This document shows, piece after piece, positions 1 to 9,013 of a stretch of DNA of 64,000 bases. Positions within the stretch are counted from its first letter, which is position 1; every line of letters starts with the position of its first letter. The position numbers and the translations under genes were made by a program. Source of the stretch: Mycobacterium barrassiae (GTDB lineage Bacteria; Actinomycetota; Actinomycetes; Mycobacteriales; Mycobacteriaceae); the NCBI RefSeq assembly GCF_025822765.1, contig NZ_JACKUK010000025.1, positions 187,084 through 251,083 on the forward strand. The letters are read 5' to 3'. The notes below the pieces were generated by a model. It saw only the letters and a list, made by a program, of their open reading frames with translations. It did not search any database and had not been told where the DNA came from.

Positions 1-160
1 CCTGTTCGGCCACCTCTTCGAGTTGAGACTGGGTGCGGGCCGCAATGACCACGTCCGCACCGGCTTCCGCGAATGCCAGTGCCATCGCGGCACCGAGGCC
101 ACGGCCCGCTCCGGTCACCACCGCGACTTTGTCGTCCAGCCGAAATCTGTCGAGAATCAC
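1..160 (-). CDS. Short-chain dehydrogenase/reductase, N-terminal part
   Basis: Only the first 53 residues are present; the gene runs off the left edge. The translation [19 protein letters not shown] followed by GRGLG gives the Rossmann TGxxxGxG cofactor motif of classical SDRs, and the AART after the second strand suggests NADP(H). The GTG at 160 is preferred because GGAAGGA sits 7 nt upstream; an in-frame GTG at 166 would be too close to it. A perfect KstR-type operator lies 64 bp upstream, so a role in steroid or lipid catabolism is inferred. The substrate cannot be told from this fragment. Confidence 0.85.
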   Translation of the reverse strand, partial: MILDRFRLDDKVAVVTGAGRGLGAAMALAFAEAGADVVIAARTQSQLEEVAEQ

Positions 161-223
161 GTGCACTTCCTTCCGTCGCCCGGCGAACCATAACAACCTC
201 CGGCGGCGGCGGTGAGCACTTTT

Positions 224-237
224 TGAAACACGTTCTA
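224..237. promoter_or_regulatory. KstR-like operator upstream of the SDR
   Basis: TGAAACACGTTCTA matches the 14-bp mycobacterial KstR consensus TnnAACnnGTTnnA at all eight fixed positions. It lies between the 3' end of mku and the SDR start, 64 bp before the SDR GTG. The assignment rests on sequence match only. Confidence 0.6.
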
Positions 238-276
238 ATTTCGTCAGAGGCTGGCGGACGCGCGCTCGGTCGCCGT

Positions 277-333
277 CGTTATCGACGAACTGCAGAGGAA
301 GTGCGAGTGGATCGCTGCAAAAAGCGGATAGCG
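277..333 (-). repeat. 57-bp dispersed palindromic repeat, copy 1 (3' of mku)
   Basis: Read on the minus strand this 57-bp block matches 40300-40356 at 49 of 57 positions. It starts CGCTATCCGC and ends GATAACG, so its terminal inverted repeat is imperfect here (perfect in the other copy). It begins 23 bp after the mku stop in the direction of mku transcription. It may act as a transcript-end hairpin; no known name is recognised. Confidence 0.85.
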
Positions 334-356
334 TTGGCCCGACGCGGACTGGGGCG

Positions 357-1292
357 CTACTTCTTCGCCGCGGACTTCTTCGCCGCCTTCTTGGCGGGCG
401 ATTTCTTCGCAGCTTTCTTGGCCGGCGCCTTCTTGCTTGCGGACTTCTTCGCGGGGGCCTTCTTCGCCGGCTTGTCCGAATCGCCACCACTGCTGCCTCC
501 ACCACGGCGGGCCTTCACACTGGCCTCCAGCTTGGCGAGCAGATCCGACACATCCTCGGTCTCGTCGAGTTCCTGCGGCTGCTCCTCGGTGGTAAACGCT
601 TCGCCACCTTCGAGTTTCGCCTGAATCAGCTCGTGCAGCTGCTCCTGGTAGTCGTCGTGGTAGCGGTCGGGGTTGAAGTCGTCGGTCATCGACTCCACCA
701 CCTGGCTCGCCATCTTGAGCTCGGCGGGTTTGATCTCGACCTTGGTATCGAGCGACGGGAAATCGGGATCGCGGATCTCGTCGGGCCACAGCAGCGTCTG
801 GACGATCATCACGTCGCGCTTCGAGAAGTCCTGCACCCGAAGCGCGGCCAGCCGGGTCTTGTTGCGCAACGCGAAATGAACGATCGCGACCCGGTCGGTC
901 TCCTTCAACGTCTTCGTCAGCAGCACATACGATTTCGTGGACTTGCCCTCGGGCTCGAGGAAGTAGCTCTTGTCGTACATCATCGGATCGATGTCACCGG
1001 CGGGCACGAACTCCAGCACCTCGATCTCGCGGCTGCGCTCCTCCGGCAGGGTGGCGATGTCCTCGTCGGTGATGATCACTGTCTGTCCGTCGTCGGATTC
1101 GTAGGCCTTGGCGATGTCGCGGTACTCCACGACCTCGCCGCAGACCTCGCAGACTCGCTTGTACCGGATGCGCCCGTTGTCCTTCGCGTGCACCTGGTGG
1201 AACTTGACGTCGTGATCCTCGGTCGCGCTGTAGACCTTGACCGGCACGTTCACCAGGCCGAAGGCGATTGAACCCTTCCATATGGAACGCAT
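357..1292 (-). CDS. mku: Ku, non-homologous end-joining DNA-end-binding protein
   Basis: The 311-residue product starts [20 protein letters not shown] and has the bacterial Ku core to about residue 255. A basic tail of roughly 45 residues made of PAKK/AKKS repeats follows. Bacterial Ku homodimers ring broken DNA ends and recruit LigD, which is encoded at 14.0 kb here. Core-only mycobacterial Ku proteins are shorter (about 273 residues in M. tuberculosis), so the Lys-rich extension is an additional DNA-contacting tail of the type seen in rapid growers. The ATG lies only 9 bp after the stop of the upstream sugar kinase gene on the same strand, so read-through from the polyol operon is likely. 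Confidence 0.97.
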   Translation of the reverse strand: MRSIWKGSIAFGLVNVPVKVYSATEDHDVKFHQVHAKDNGRIRYKRVCEVCGEVVEYRDIAKAYESDDGQTVIITDEDIATLPEERSREIEVLEFVPAGDIDPMMYDKSYFLEPEGKSTKSYVLLTKTLKETDRVAIVHFALRNKTRLAALRVQDFSKRDVMIVQTLLWPDEIRDPDFPSLDTKVEIKPAELKMASQVVESMTDDFNPDRYHDDYQEQLHELIQAKLEGGEAFTTEEQPQELDETEDVSDLLAKLEASVKARRGGGSSGGDSDKPAKKAPAKKSASKKAPAKKAAKKSPAKKAAKKSAAKK

Positions 1293-1301
1293 AAGCCCAC
1301 G

Positions 1302-2249
1302 TTAGCCGGGTTGGGGCAGCAGTGGGCCGGAGCTCGCGGCCGCGGCGTCGCGTGTTGCGCGATCGGGCAGGTCAGCGCCCGCACGTCCGACGGTCAGCGC
1401 CGACGACAGCGCGGCCGTCCGCACCACTTGGGTCAACGTATCGGTGCTGATGGCGGCCAGATCGGCGCGCCGCTCGGCACCCAGCAGGTTGTGCTCCCAC
1501 AGTGCGTCGATCAGACCTGTCATGAACGCATCGCCGGCGCCGACGGTGTCCACGACGCGAACCTGATACGCCGGCACCCGGACCTCGCCCGCCGCGCACA
1601 TCGCCAATGCGCCGCGCTCGCCCATCGTCACCGCGACGATCGAAGGGCCCGCCTGCAGCCACGTCCGCGCGATCTGTGCGGGGGAGCGACTGGAGTCCAT
1701 CCACCGCAGGTCCTCATCGCTGGCCTTGACCACGTCACACCGCTCGATGAGCCGGTCGATCCGCCCGCGTGCGCCGTCGCCGTCCTCGATGAGACCCGGG
1801 CGCACATTCGGGTCGAACGTCAGCGTGGCCGCCGCATGGTAGGTGTCCAGCAGTGCCGCGGTGGCGCGGCAGCCCGGTTCGAGCACGGTGGCGATGGACC
1901 CGGTGTGCGCGACCAGCGGCGGCGTCACCTCCGGGGTGCCCGAGAGCTGCCAATCGATATCGAACGTGTACTGCGCCGAGCCGGACGCATCGAGGGTGGC
2001 CACCGCGGTCGGCGTGTGGGTTGCGGTCATGCTGCCCGAAACCAGTTGTACGCCAGAGCTTTCCACGTAGTCGACAATGCGGCGGCCGCGGGCGTCGTCG
2101 CCGATGTGGGTGAGGAAGTCGACGCTTCTGCCCAATCGGGCCAGGCCGACCGCCACATTGAGCGGACTGCCGCCGACGTGCTCACCGGTGACTCGACCGT
2201 CACGCTCGACGATGTCGATCAACGCCTCGCCGATGACCAGCGCTCTCAT
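1302..2249 (-). CDS. PfkB-family carbohydrate kinase (fructokinase-like)
   Basis: The 315-residue protein has both PfkB signatures: an N-terminal GGSPLNVAVGLARLG and a C-terminal DTVGAGDAFMTGL containing the catalytic Asp and anion hole. The ATG overlaps the stop of the mannitol dehydrogenase gene by 4 bp (ATGA), showing translational coupling. In this setting it most likely phosphorylates the ketose made by the two polyol dehydrogenases, for example fructose to fructose-6-phosphate. The sugar specificity is inferred from context, not read from the sequence. Confidence 0.92.
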   Translation of the reverse strand: MRALVIGEALIDIVERDGRVTGEHVGGSPLNVAVGLARLGRSVDFLTHIGDDARGRRIVDYVESSGVQLVSGSMTATHTPTAVATLDASGSAQYTFDIDWQLSGTPEVTPPLVAHTGSIATVLEPGCRATAALLDTYHAAATLTFDPNVRPGLIEDGDGARGRIDRLIERCDVVKASDEDLRWMDSSRSPAQIARTWLQAGPSIVAVTMGERGALAMCAAGEVRVPAYQVRVVDTVGAGDAFMTGLIDALWEHNLLGAERRADLAAISTDTLTQVVRTAALSSALTVGRAGADLPDRATRDAAAASSGPLLPQPG

Positions 2250-3640
2250 GGCGTGTCCTTACGCAGCAGCGTTTCCAGCGTCGCGCGTGCTCCGTCGCGA
2301 TGCAGTGATTCGAGTGCCCACACGTAGGCCTCGACAAACCGGGAATCGCTTGCGAGATCGCCGAACACCTCGGTGTTCTCGATGAACGCGGTCGGATGTT
2401 CGCGCTGCGATCTGGCCAGCGGGACCAACGTGGCGGCCAGCTGGTCCTGGACGTCGATCGGCTGACCCTGTTCGTCGACGCCTTCGGCGTACCGAGCCCA
2501 GCTGGCCACGGTCGCCGCCGACAGGCGTACGGGCGTGCCGGTCCTGAGGTTCTCCCGGATCACGGGGAGCAGCCACTTCGGAATGCGGTCCGACGAACCG
2601 AAGCAGAGTCGCACGATCGTGTCCTTCACGCCGGGATTGGCGAACCGTTCGATCAGCGTCCGCTTGTAGTCGGGCAGATCGATACCCGGTACCGGCTTCA
2701 GCGTCGGGGTGGCCTCGGTGTCCATGTATCTCATCAGAAACTCGGCGAACAACGGATCGCCCGCAGCATCGTGCACCAGTCGATAGCCCGCCAAATATGC
2801 GAAGTAGCAAAGACTTTGGTGGCTGGCGTTGAGCAGCCTCAGTTTCATCAACTCGTAGGGGGTGACGTCGTCCACCATCAGCACGTCGACCTTCTCCAGC
2901 GGCGGACGGCCATCGGAGAAGTCGTCCTCGAGTACCCAGGAGGTGAACGGTTCGGCGGCGACCGGCCATCGGTCCTTCTGGCCGAACTCCTGTTCCACGA
3001 CGGCGATGACGTCGGGTGTGGTGGCCGGCGTGATGCGATCCACCATCGAGTTGGGGAATCTGGTGTGCTCGCTCATCCACTCGCCGAGGCCCGGATACAG
3101 CCGCTCGGCGTAGGTGGTGAACGCATGACGGGCGACTTCGCCGTTGCCCTCGATGTTGTCGCAGGACACGATCGTCGGCGACGCGACACCGCGCTCACGC
3201 CGGCGCGCCAATGCCGCTGCGACGAGGCCGAATACGTGCACGCCCCCGTCGGGGAGGGCGTCGATGTTGTAGCCGCCCTCGGTGATGGTCATCGAGATGA
3301 TGCGGGTACTCGGCGCGGCGAGTAGCTCGATCACCGACTCTGGATCGTCGGGTGCGTAGCGGTAGTCGACGATCGATCCGATGACCCGTGCATCGCGGCT
3401 GCCGTCGGGATTCTCCAGCACCAGCGTGTACAGCCCGTCCTGCGCGGTCATCACCTCGGCCATCTTGCGGTCGGCGGGCATGACGCCGACACCGCAGATG
3501 CCCCAGTTCTTCGCGAGCCCCATCTCCAGCAGGCGGTCGATGTACATCGCCTGGTGGGCACGGTGAAACCCGCCGACTCCGAAATGGACTATGCCGACGC
3601 CGATCTCGTTGCGGTCGTAGCTCGGCTTACTGAGCGTCAT
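2246..3640 (-). CDS. Mannitol 2-dehydrogenase family polyol dehydrogenase
   Basis: This 464-residue member of the long-chain mannitol dehydrogenase family has the expected family length. It has the N-terminal nucleotide-binding GVGGFHRAHQA and the catalytic K-x4-N-x2-H pattern in MKLRLLNASHQSL. The family oxidises D-mannitol, D-arabinitol or related polyols to ketoses with NAD(P)+, in the cytoplasm. It overlaps its neighbours on both sides by 4 bp (alcohol dehydrogenase upstream, kinase downstream), giving a compact three-gene catabolic operon. Exact polyol preference is not determinable. Confidence 0.93.
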   Translation of the reverse strand: MTLSKPSYDRNEIGVGIVHFGVGGFHRAHQAMYIDRLLEMGLAKNWGICGVGVMPADRKMAEVMTAQDGLYTLVLENPDGSRDARVIGSIVDYRYAPDDPESVIELLAAPSTRIISMTITEGGYNIDALPDGGVHVFGLVAAALARRRERGVASPTIVSCDNIEGNGEVARHAFTTYAERLYPGLGEWMSEHTRFPNSMVDRITPATTPDVIAVVEQEFGQKDRWPVAAEPFTSWVLEDDFSDGRPPLEKVDVLMVDDVTPYELMKLRLLNASHQSLCYFAYLAGYRLVHDAAGDPLFAEFLMRYMDTEATPTLKPVPGIDLPDYKRTLIERFANPGVKDTIVRLCFGSSDRIPKWLLPVIRENLRTGTPVRLSAATVASWARYAEGVDEQGQPIDVQDQLAATLVPLARSQREHPTAFIENTEVFGDLASDSRFVEAYVWALESLHRDGARATLETLLRKDTP

Positions 3641-4638
3641 GACACCGTCACCACTGACTTCACGCTACCCGGGATCCGGTCTGAGTCCAGTGCCTCGGCG
3701 GCCTTCTCCAGCGGGAAGCGGGCGGTCACCATGGCGTCGAGGTCGACGCGACCGGATTCCACCAATGCGATCGCCGTCGGCCAGGTGTTGGCGTACCGGA
3801 AGACTCCGGTCAGCACCAGTTCGCGGTTCTGGATCAGCTGGGTCGGCAGTTCCATGGTCTCGGCGCCCGAGCCGACCAGGACCACACGGCCCGCGGGCCG
3901 CACCGCGCGAATGCCGGCGGCGACGGCCGCTGCTGCCCCGGACGCATCGATGAACGCATCGACCGTCAGTTCGTCGGTCTGTTCGACGGCGGGGTCGATG
4001 ACGGTGGTGGCACCGAACGCGGCGGCGCGGTCGCGGCGGGTCCGGTCGGGATCGCTGACCACGATGTCCGTCGCTCCGTAGGCCCGCGCCAGCTGCGTCA
4101 CGACGATGCCGATGGGACCCGCACCGGCGATCAGCACCCGCGAGTGGCCGTCGAGTTCCGCCTTTCGAATCGCGGCGATACCGACGGACAGCGGTTCGCA
4201 GAGTGCCGCGGCGTCGTCGGACATCGAGTCAGGTACCGGATGCGCGAACTCCGCGCCGATGGTCACGTAGTCGCAGAGCGCGCCGTCCACCGGCGGGGTG
4301 GCGAAGAACCGCATGTGCGGGCACAGGTTGTAGTGGCCGCGTCGCGTCTCGTCGCTGTCAGGATCGGGCCGTTGCGGTTCGATTGACACCCGCTGGCCGA
4401 TGCGCGTCGGGTTGACCGATTCGCCGACGCCGACGATGGTGCCTGCGGCCTCGTGCCCGAGGACCAGCGGCGCTTCCACGACAAAGCTGCCCACCCGCCC
4501 GTGCCGGTAGTAATGCGTGTCCGAGCCGCACACCCCGACCGACGAGACGCGTACCAGCACGTCACCCGGCCCCGGGTTCGGTATCGGCCGCTCCTCTATC
4601 TCGATCCGGCCCGGTTCGACGAGTACAGCCGCCCGCAT
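3637..4638 (-). CDS. Zinc-dependent sorbitol/xylitol-type alcohol dehydrogenase
   Basis: A medium-chain zinc dehydrogenase of 333 residues from the chosen ATG (MRAAVLVEPG). It has the catalytic zinc region GVCGSDTHYYRHG, the GHEAAG motif and the Rossmann GAGPIG. The usual four-Cys structural zinc lobe is reduced: only the Cys of YNLCPH is obvious. It would oxidise a polyol to a ketose as first gene of the minus-strand operon. An in-frame ATG at 4680 is possible, but that extension would cover the palindrome at 4660-4674 in the shared divergent promoter, so 4638 is preferred; neither start has a clear Shine-Dalgarno sequence. Confidence 0.9.
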   Translation of the reverse strand: MRAAVLVEPGRIEIEERPIPNPGPGDVLVRVSSVGVCGSDTHYYRHGRVGSFVVEAPLVLGHEAAGTIVGVGESVNPTRIGQRVSIEPQRPDPDSDETRRGHYNLCPHMRFFATPPVDGALCDYVTIGAEFAHPVPDSMSDDAAALCEPLSVGIAAIRKAELDGHSRVLIAGAGPIGIVVTQLARAYGATDIVVSDPDRTRRDRAAAFGATTVIDPAVEQTDELTVDAFIDASGAAAAVAAGIRAVRPAGRVVLVGSGAETMELPTQLIQNRELVLTGVFRYANTWPTAIALVESGRVDLDAMVTARFPLEKAAEALDSDRIPGSVKSVVTVS

Positions 4639-4659
4639 CCGGGTATCAGCCGAAAGTGT

Positions 4660-4724
4660 TGTGTGCGTCACACACCCCATGTTAGCGTTGTGAGCATCTA
4701 CTCGCACCCCTGAGCAAATGCTCA
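4660..4724. promoter_or_regulatory. Divergent operator region of the polyol locus
   Basis: The region separates the dehydrogenase operon from the regulator/transporter operon. It holds two perfect inverted repeats: TGTGTG-cgt-CACACA (4660-4674) and TGAGCA-AA-TGCTCA (4711-4724), with an extra half site TGAGCAT at 4691-4697. These are good candidates for the operators of the SorC-type regulator encoded next to them. Confidence 0.55.
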
Positions 4725-4729
4725 CGCGG

Positions 4730-5770
4730 ATGAGGGAAAGTGGGGCGGCGTTGACCGCATCGACGAACGGCGAGGTGGCCGGAACAGTCACCGCGCAGCA
4801 GCGTGGCTCGAGTCCAGAAGACCTCCGCCTGGCCCTGCGGGCGGCGACGCTGTACTACCTCGACGGATTGACCCAGGCCGAGATCGCCGCCCGGCTCGGG
4901 GTCTCGCGGCCGACGGCCGGCCGGCTGGTGGCGCGGGCCAAGGCCAAGGGTCTGGTGCGCATCGAGGTCGTCGTGCCGCCGAACATGAGCGACGATCTGC
5001 ATGCCGAGGAGGAGCGTGAGCTCGAGCGCCGGTTCGGTCTGACCGAAGCGGTGGTGGCCGGGCACGGCGTCGATGTCGGTTCGCCCGGACGACCGGCGGC
5101 GTTCGCCAGCGTGGGTCGCGCGGCGGCGGCCCTGCTGCTGCGACGCATCTCACCCGATGACGTCCTCGGATTCACCTGGGGGCCCGAGCAAGTCGCGGTG
5201 GCCACGGCGTTGACCCCCGGTGTGGCCAGCTGCAAGGCCGTGGTGCAGCTTGACGGTGCGATGTCCACCGCGGCGTATCAGACCGGCACGGAGCTCATCC
5301 TCAGCCGCTGCGCAGACGTATTGCGCGCCAGCACGATCCGGCTACCGGCACCGTTGTACGCCGATCCATCGACGGTCGCCTCGATGCGGAGCGACTCCGT
5401 GATCTCGCGAACCCTCGAGGCGGGTCGGCAGGCCGACGTCATGCTGTTCGGCGTCGGTGCCGTGTCGACGTCCACCACGCTGTTCGAAGGCAGTTATCTC
5501 GACATCCGCATGCTCGACGAGCTGATCTCGCTGGGCGCTGTCGGGGAGATCGGTGGTCGGTTCTTCGACGCGGACGGCGCGGCCGTCGACACCGAACTCC
5601 AGCAGCGCGCGGTGTCCGTCCCGCTCGAGGACATCCGCCGCTGCAAGAAGACGATCCTGATCTCCAGTGGCGAGACCAAATATGCCGCCACGCTCGGTGC
5701 GCTGCGCGGCCATCTGGCCAGGCTTCTGGTCTGTGACATCGATTGTGCCCGTTGGCTACTGGCCCAATGA
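4730..5770 (+). CDS. SorC/DeoR-type sugar-binding transcriptional regulator
   Basis: About 346 residues. An N-terminal helix-turn-helix (LTQAEIAARLGVSRPTAGRL) is followed by a SorC-like effector-binding domain resembling sugar-phosphate isomerases. Regulators of this family sense phosphorylated sugars or polyols and control the adjacent uptake operon. It is the first gene of the plus arm and its TGA overlaps an ATG at the head of the lipoprotein gene. Start is uncertain: an ATG at 4718 lies inside the palindrome at 4711-4724, so the next ATG is given. Confidence 0.9.
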   Translation: MRESGAALTASTNGEVAGTVTAQQRGSSPEDLRLALRAATLYYLDGLTQAEIAARLGVSRPTAGRLVARAKAKGLVRIEVVVPPNMSDDLHAEEERELERRFGLTEAVVAGHGVDVGSPGRPAAFASVGRAAAALLLRRISPDDVLGFTWGPEQVAVATALTPGVASCKAVVQLDGAMSTAAYQTGTELILSRCADVLRASTIRLPAPLYADPSTVASMRSDSVISRTLEAGRQADVMLFGVGAVSTSTTLFEGSYLDIRMLDELISLGAVGEIGGRFFDADGAAVDTELQQRAVSVPLEDIRRCKKTILISSGETKYAATLGALRGHLARLLVCDIDCARWLLAQ

Positions 5771-5781
5771 AAGGTGAAGTG

Positions 5782-7155
5782 ATGGTCAATTCGGTAAGGG
5801 GCCTGAAACGATGGGCCGCAGGCGCGGCCGTGGCGGGCCTGACATTGGCAGCCACCGGTTGTTCGGGCGCGGGCAGTCTGGGGGCGTCGGACAATCAGGT
5901 GACGATCGCGCTGGTCTCCAACTCGCAGATGACCGACGCGCAGCAGTTGTCCTCGGAGTTCGAGAAGGAGAACCCCGGAACGAAGCTGAAGTTCATCACG
6001 CTGTCGGAAAACCAGGCCCGCGCCAAGATCACCATGTCGACGGCGATGGGCGGCAGTGAGTTCGACGTCGTGATGATCAGCAACTTCGAAACGCCGCAGT
6101 GGGCGAAGGACGGTTGGCTGCTCAACCTCTCGGAGTTCGCCAGGAACACGCCGGGCTACGACGAGAACGACTTCATTCCCTCGCTGCGCGAGTCGTTGTC
6201 TTATGAGGGCGACATGTACGCGGTCCCCTTCTACGGCGAGTCCTCGTTCCTGATGTACCGCAAGGATCTGTTCGAGCAGGCCGGTATCACGGTCAACCAG
6301 GACCCCAACTATCAGCCGCAATGGCAAGAGGTCGCCGAGTGGGCCAAGAAGCTGAAGACCGACGACCGGGCGGGAATCTGCCTGCGCGGCAAGCCCGGTT
6401 GGGGCGAGGTGCTGGCACCGCTGGACACCGTCATCAACACCTTCGGTGGTCGCTGGTTCGACGAGCAGTGGAACGCCCAACTCAACACCCCTGAGGTGAG
6501 CAAGGCCGTCAACTTCTACGTCGACCTTATCAATGAGGCGGGTGAGCTGGGCGCGTCGTCGACGGGATTCCAGGAGTGCGCCAACCTGTTCGGCCAAGGA
6601 CAGACGGCGATGTGGTACGACGCGACGTCGGCGGTTTCGGTGCTCGAAGATCCCAAGACGTACCCCGAACTCGTCGGCAAGATCGGCTACCTTCCTGCAC
6701 CGATCGTCGAGAAGCCCGACGCGGGTTGGCTTTACACGTGGGCGCTGGGAATCCCGAAGCACGCCAAGAACCCCGAGGGGGCATGGAAGTTCATCTCGTG
6801 GATGACGAGCAAGGACTACATGAAGCTGGTCGGCGAGAAACTGGGGTGGGCCCGCGTTCCGCCCGGCAGTCGGACATCGACCTATGACGAACTGCCCGAG
6901 TACGAGGCGATTTCGCAGTCGTATGGCCCGCTGACGCTTCAGTCCATCGAGAACGCGACCCCGAACAAGCCCACGGTGCAGCCGGTTCCGTACACCGGAG
7001 TGCAGTTTGTCGGCATTCCTGAGTTCCAGGATCTGGGCACGCGGGTGAGCCAGCAGATCAGCGCGGCGATCGCCGGACAGAAACCGGTGGATGAAGCGCT
7101 CGCTCAAGCACAGGAATACGCCGAGGTCGTCGGCCGGACATACCAGGAGAAGTGA
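5782..7155 (+). CDS. Sugar ABC transporter substrate-binding lipoprotein
   Basis: A 457-residue family 1 extracellular solute-binding protein (MalE/UgpB type). A short basic N-terminus and hydrophobic stretch end in TLAATGC, so Cys27 is the likely lipidated residue that anchors the protein outside the membrane. The ATG at 5782 is preferred over 5767 because AAAGGTG lies about 5 nt upstream of it. It is followed without a gap by two permeases and an ATPase, and should deliver the polyol or sugar that the divergent dehydrogenases use. Confidence 0.95.
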   Translation: MVNSVRGLKRWAAGAAVAGLTLAATGCSGAGSLGASDNQVTIALVSNSQMTDAQQLSSEFEKENPGTKLKFITLSENQARAKITMSTAMGGSEFDVVMISNFETPQWAKDGWLLNLSEFARNTPGYDENDFIPSLRESLSYEGDMYAVPFYGESSFLMYRKDLFEQAGITVNQDPNYQPQWQEVAEWAKKLKTDDRAGICLRGKPGWGEVLAPLDTVINTFGGRWFDEQWNAQLNTPEVSKAVNFYVDLINEAGELGASSTGFQECANLFGQGQTAMWYDATSAVSVLEDPKTYPELVGKIGYLPAPIVEKPDAGWLYTWALGIPKHAKNPEGAWKFISWMTSKDYMKLVGEKLGWARVPPGSRTSTYDELPEYEAISQSYGPLTLQSIENATPNKPTVQPVPYTGVQFVGIPEFQDLGTRVSQQISAAIAGQKPVDEALAQAQEYAEVVGRTYQEK

Positions 7156-8132
7156 TGACTTCGCTAACCGCTGACACCCAAACTGAGGCCACACAGGACG
7201 CCGTGGCCGAACGGGTCCGCAAGATCAAGGAGTCCCAGGGCGTAGGGGTGAGCCGCGCCGAAGGCTGGCGTCGACGTGGGCCGCTGCTGCCCGCGCTGAT
7301 CTTCATGATCGCCGTCACGCAGGTCCCCTTCCTGTTCACGCTGTATTACTCGACGCTGTCGTGGAACCTGGTGCGGCCGGGCTCACGTCAATTCGTCGGG
7401 CTGAGCAACTATGTCGCGGTCGCAAAGGACAGTCAGTTCTGGCGGGTCGGCCTCAACACCGTCATCCTCATCGTCGGCGTGGTGTTGATCTCGGCGTTCC
7501 TCGGACTGTTGCTCGCACTGCTGCTGGATCGCGCGTTCCTCGGCCGGGGCGTCGTCCGTACCCTGTTGATCACCCCGTTCCTGGTGACACCCGTTGCGGC
7601 GGCGCTGATCTGGAAGACCACCATCCTCGACCCGACGAACGGCATCCTGAACTGGGTGCTCTCGCTGGTCGGCATCGGACCGGTGGACTGGATCGGTCAG
7701 TTCCCCCTGACCATGGTCATGGTCGAGCTGATCTGGCAGTGGACACCGTTCATGATGCTCCTGATCCTCGCCGGCCTCCAGTCGATGCCTCGCGACATCC
7801 TGGAGGCCGGCCGAGTGGACGGTGCGGGATCGTTCCAACTCTTCCGCGAGTTGACGCTGCCGCATCTGCGCCGCTTCATCGAACTGGGTGTCGTTCTCGG
7901 TGCGGTCTACCTGGTGAACACCTTCGACGCCATCTACATGATGACGCAGGGCGGGCCGGGCATCGCGAGCGCGAACCTGCCGTTCTACATCTATCAGCGC
8001 GCGTTCCTGGGCTTCGATATGGGCCAGGCCGCGGCGATGGGTGTGGTGGTGGTGATCTTCACGATGATCATCGCCAGCTTCGCACTTCGGTTGATCTTCA
8101 AATCGTTCTCCGGCAAGGAAGAGGCAGCCTGA
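7155..8132 (+). CDS. Sugar ABC transporter permease (MalF/UgpA type)
   Basis: A 325-residue polytopic membrane protein with about six transmembrane segments. It has the EAA loop EAGRVDGAGSFQLFRELTLP that docks on the ATPase. The ATG at 7155 overlaps the stop of the lipoprotein gene and has AGGAGAAG just upstream; a GTG 3 nt earlier is also possible. It forms the translocation channel with the next permease. Confidence 0.95.
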   Translation: MTSLTADTQTEATQDAVAERVRKIKESQGVGVSRAEGWRRRGPLLPALIFMIAVTQVPFLFTLYYSTLSWNLVRPGSRQFVGLSNYVAVAKDSQFWRVGLNTVILIVGVVLISAFLGLLLALLLDRAFLGRGVVRTLLITPFLVTPVAAALIWKTTILDPTNGILNWVLSLVGIGPVDWIGQFPLTMVMVELIWQWTPFMMLLILAGLQSMPRDILEAGRVDGAGSFQLFRELTLPHLRRFIELGVVLGAVYLVNTFDAIYMMTQGGPGIASANLPFYIYQRAFLGFDMGQAAAMGVVVVIFTMIIASFALRLIFKSFSGKEEAA

Positions 8133-9004
8133 TGACCACGACCACAGTTCAAAATGCCTCGGCGACAAGCACGCCGGCGGTATCTCCCAAGAAGAAACCC
8201 CGCAAGTTCGACGCCTGGGGAGCGGTAGCGTGGCTGGTCGGCCTCGGCTTCTTCTTCCCGGTGTTGTGGATGGTGCTGACGTCCTTCAAGCAGGAGGCCG
8301 ATGCGGCGACCAGTCCACCGACGCTGTTCTTTACACCGACGCTGGACCAGTACGGCAAGGTGTTCGATCAGGGCATCGGGCCCGCGATGCTGAACTCGGT
8401 ATGGGCCACCGGTATTTCGACACTGCTGGTGTTGCTGCTTGGTGTACCCGCCGCGTTCGCGCTGTCGTTGCGACCGGTGCGCAAGACGCAGGACGCGCTG
8501 TTCTTCTTCATGAGCACCAAGATGCTGCCGATCGTCGCGGCGATCCTGCCGCTGTACGTGATCGTGTCCAACATCGGTCTGCTGGACAACATCTGGGCCC
8601 TGGTGATCCTCTACACCGCGATGAACCTGCCGATCGCGGTGTGGATGATGCGGTCGTTCTTCCTCGAGGTTCCCGGGGAACTGCTCGAGGCCGCCAGCCT
8701 CGACGGGGCCAGCCTCTGGAGGTCGGTGCGCGAGGTCATCCTGCCGCTGGTGTCGCCGGGCATCGCGGCCACCGCACTGATCTGCGTCATCTTCGCGTGG
8801 AACGAGTTCTTCTTCGCGGTGAACCTGACCGCGGTGAACGCTCAGACCATGCCGGTGTACCTCGTCGGGTTCATCGCCGGTGAGGGTCAGTACTGGGCCG
8901 TGCTGTCGGCGGCCGCAACCATGGCCGCACTTCCCGTGATCCTCTGCGGGTGGTTCGCACAGAACAAGCTCGTCCGTGGACTTTCCTTCGGCGCAATCAA
9001 ATAG
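8132..9004 (+). CDS. Sugar ABC transporter permease (MalG/UgpE type)
   Basis: A 290-residue inner-membrane permease. A Lys-rich cytoplasmic N-terminus is followed by about six membrane spans and the EAA loop containing EAASLDGASLWRSVREVILP. Its ATG shares a base with the previous stop (TGATG), so the two channel subunits are translationally coupled. The same reading frame stays open upstream into the first permease, but only residues from MTTTTVQNAS onward look like a permease. Confidence 0.95.
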   Translation: MTTTTVQNASATSTPAVSPKKKPRKFDAWGAVAWLVGLGFFFPVLWMVLTSFKQEADAATSPPTLFFTPTLDQYGKVFDQGIGPAMLNSVWATGISTLLVLLLGVPAAFALSLRPVRKTQDALFFFMSTKMLPIVAAILPLYVIVSNIGLLDNIWALVILYTAMNLPIAVWMMRSFFLEVPGELLEAASLDGASLWRSVREVILPLVSPGIAATALICVIFAWNEFFFAVNLTAVNAQTMPVYLVGFIAGEGQYWAVLSAAATMAALPVILCGWFAQNKLVRGLSFGAIK

Positions 9005-9013
9005 GAGCAAGCA

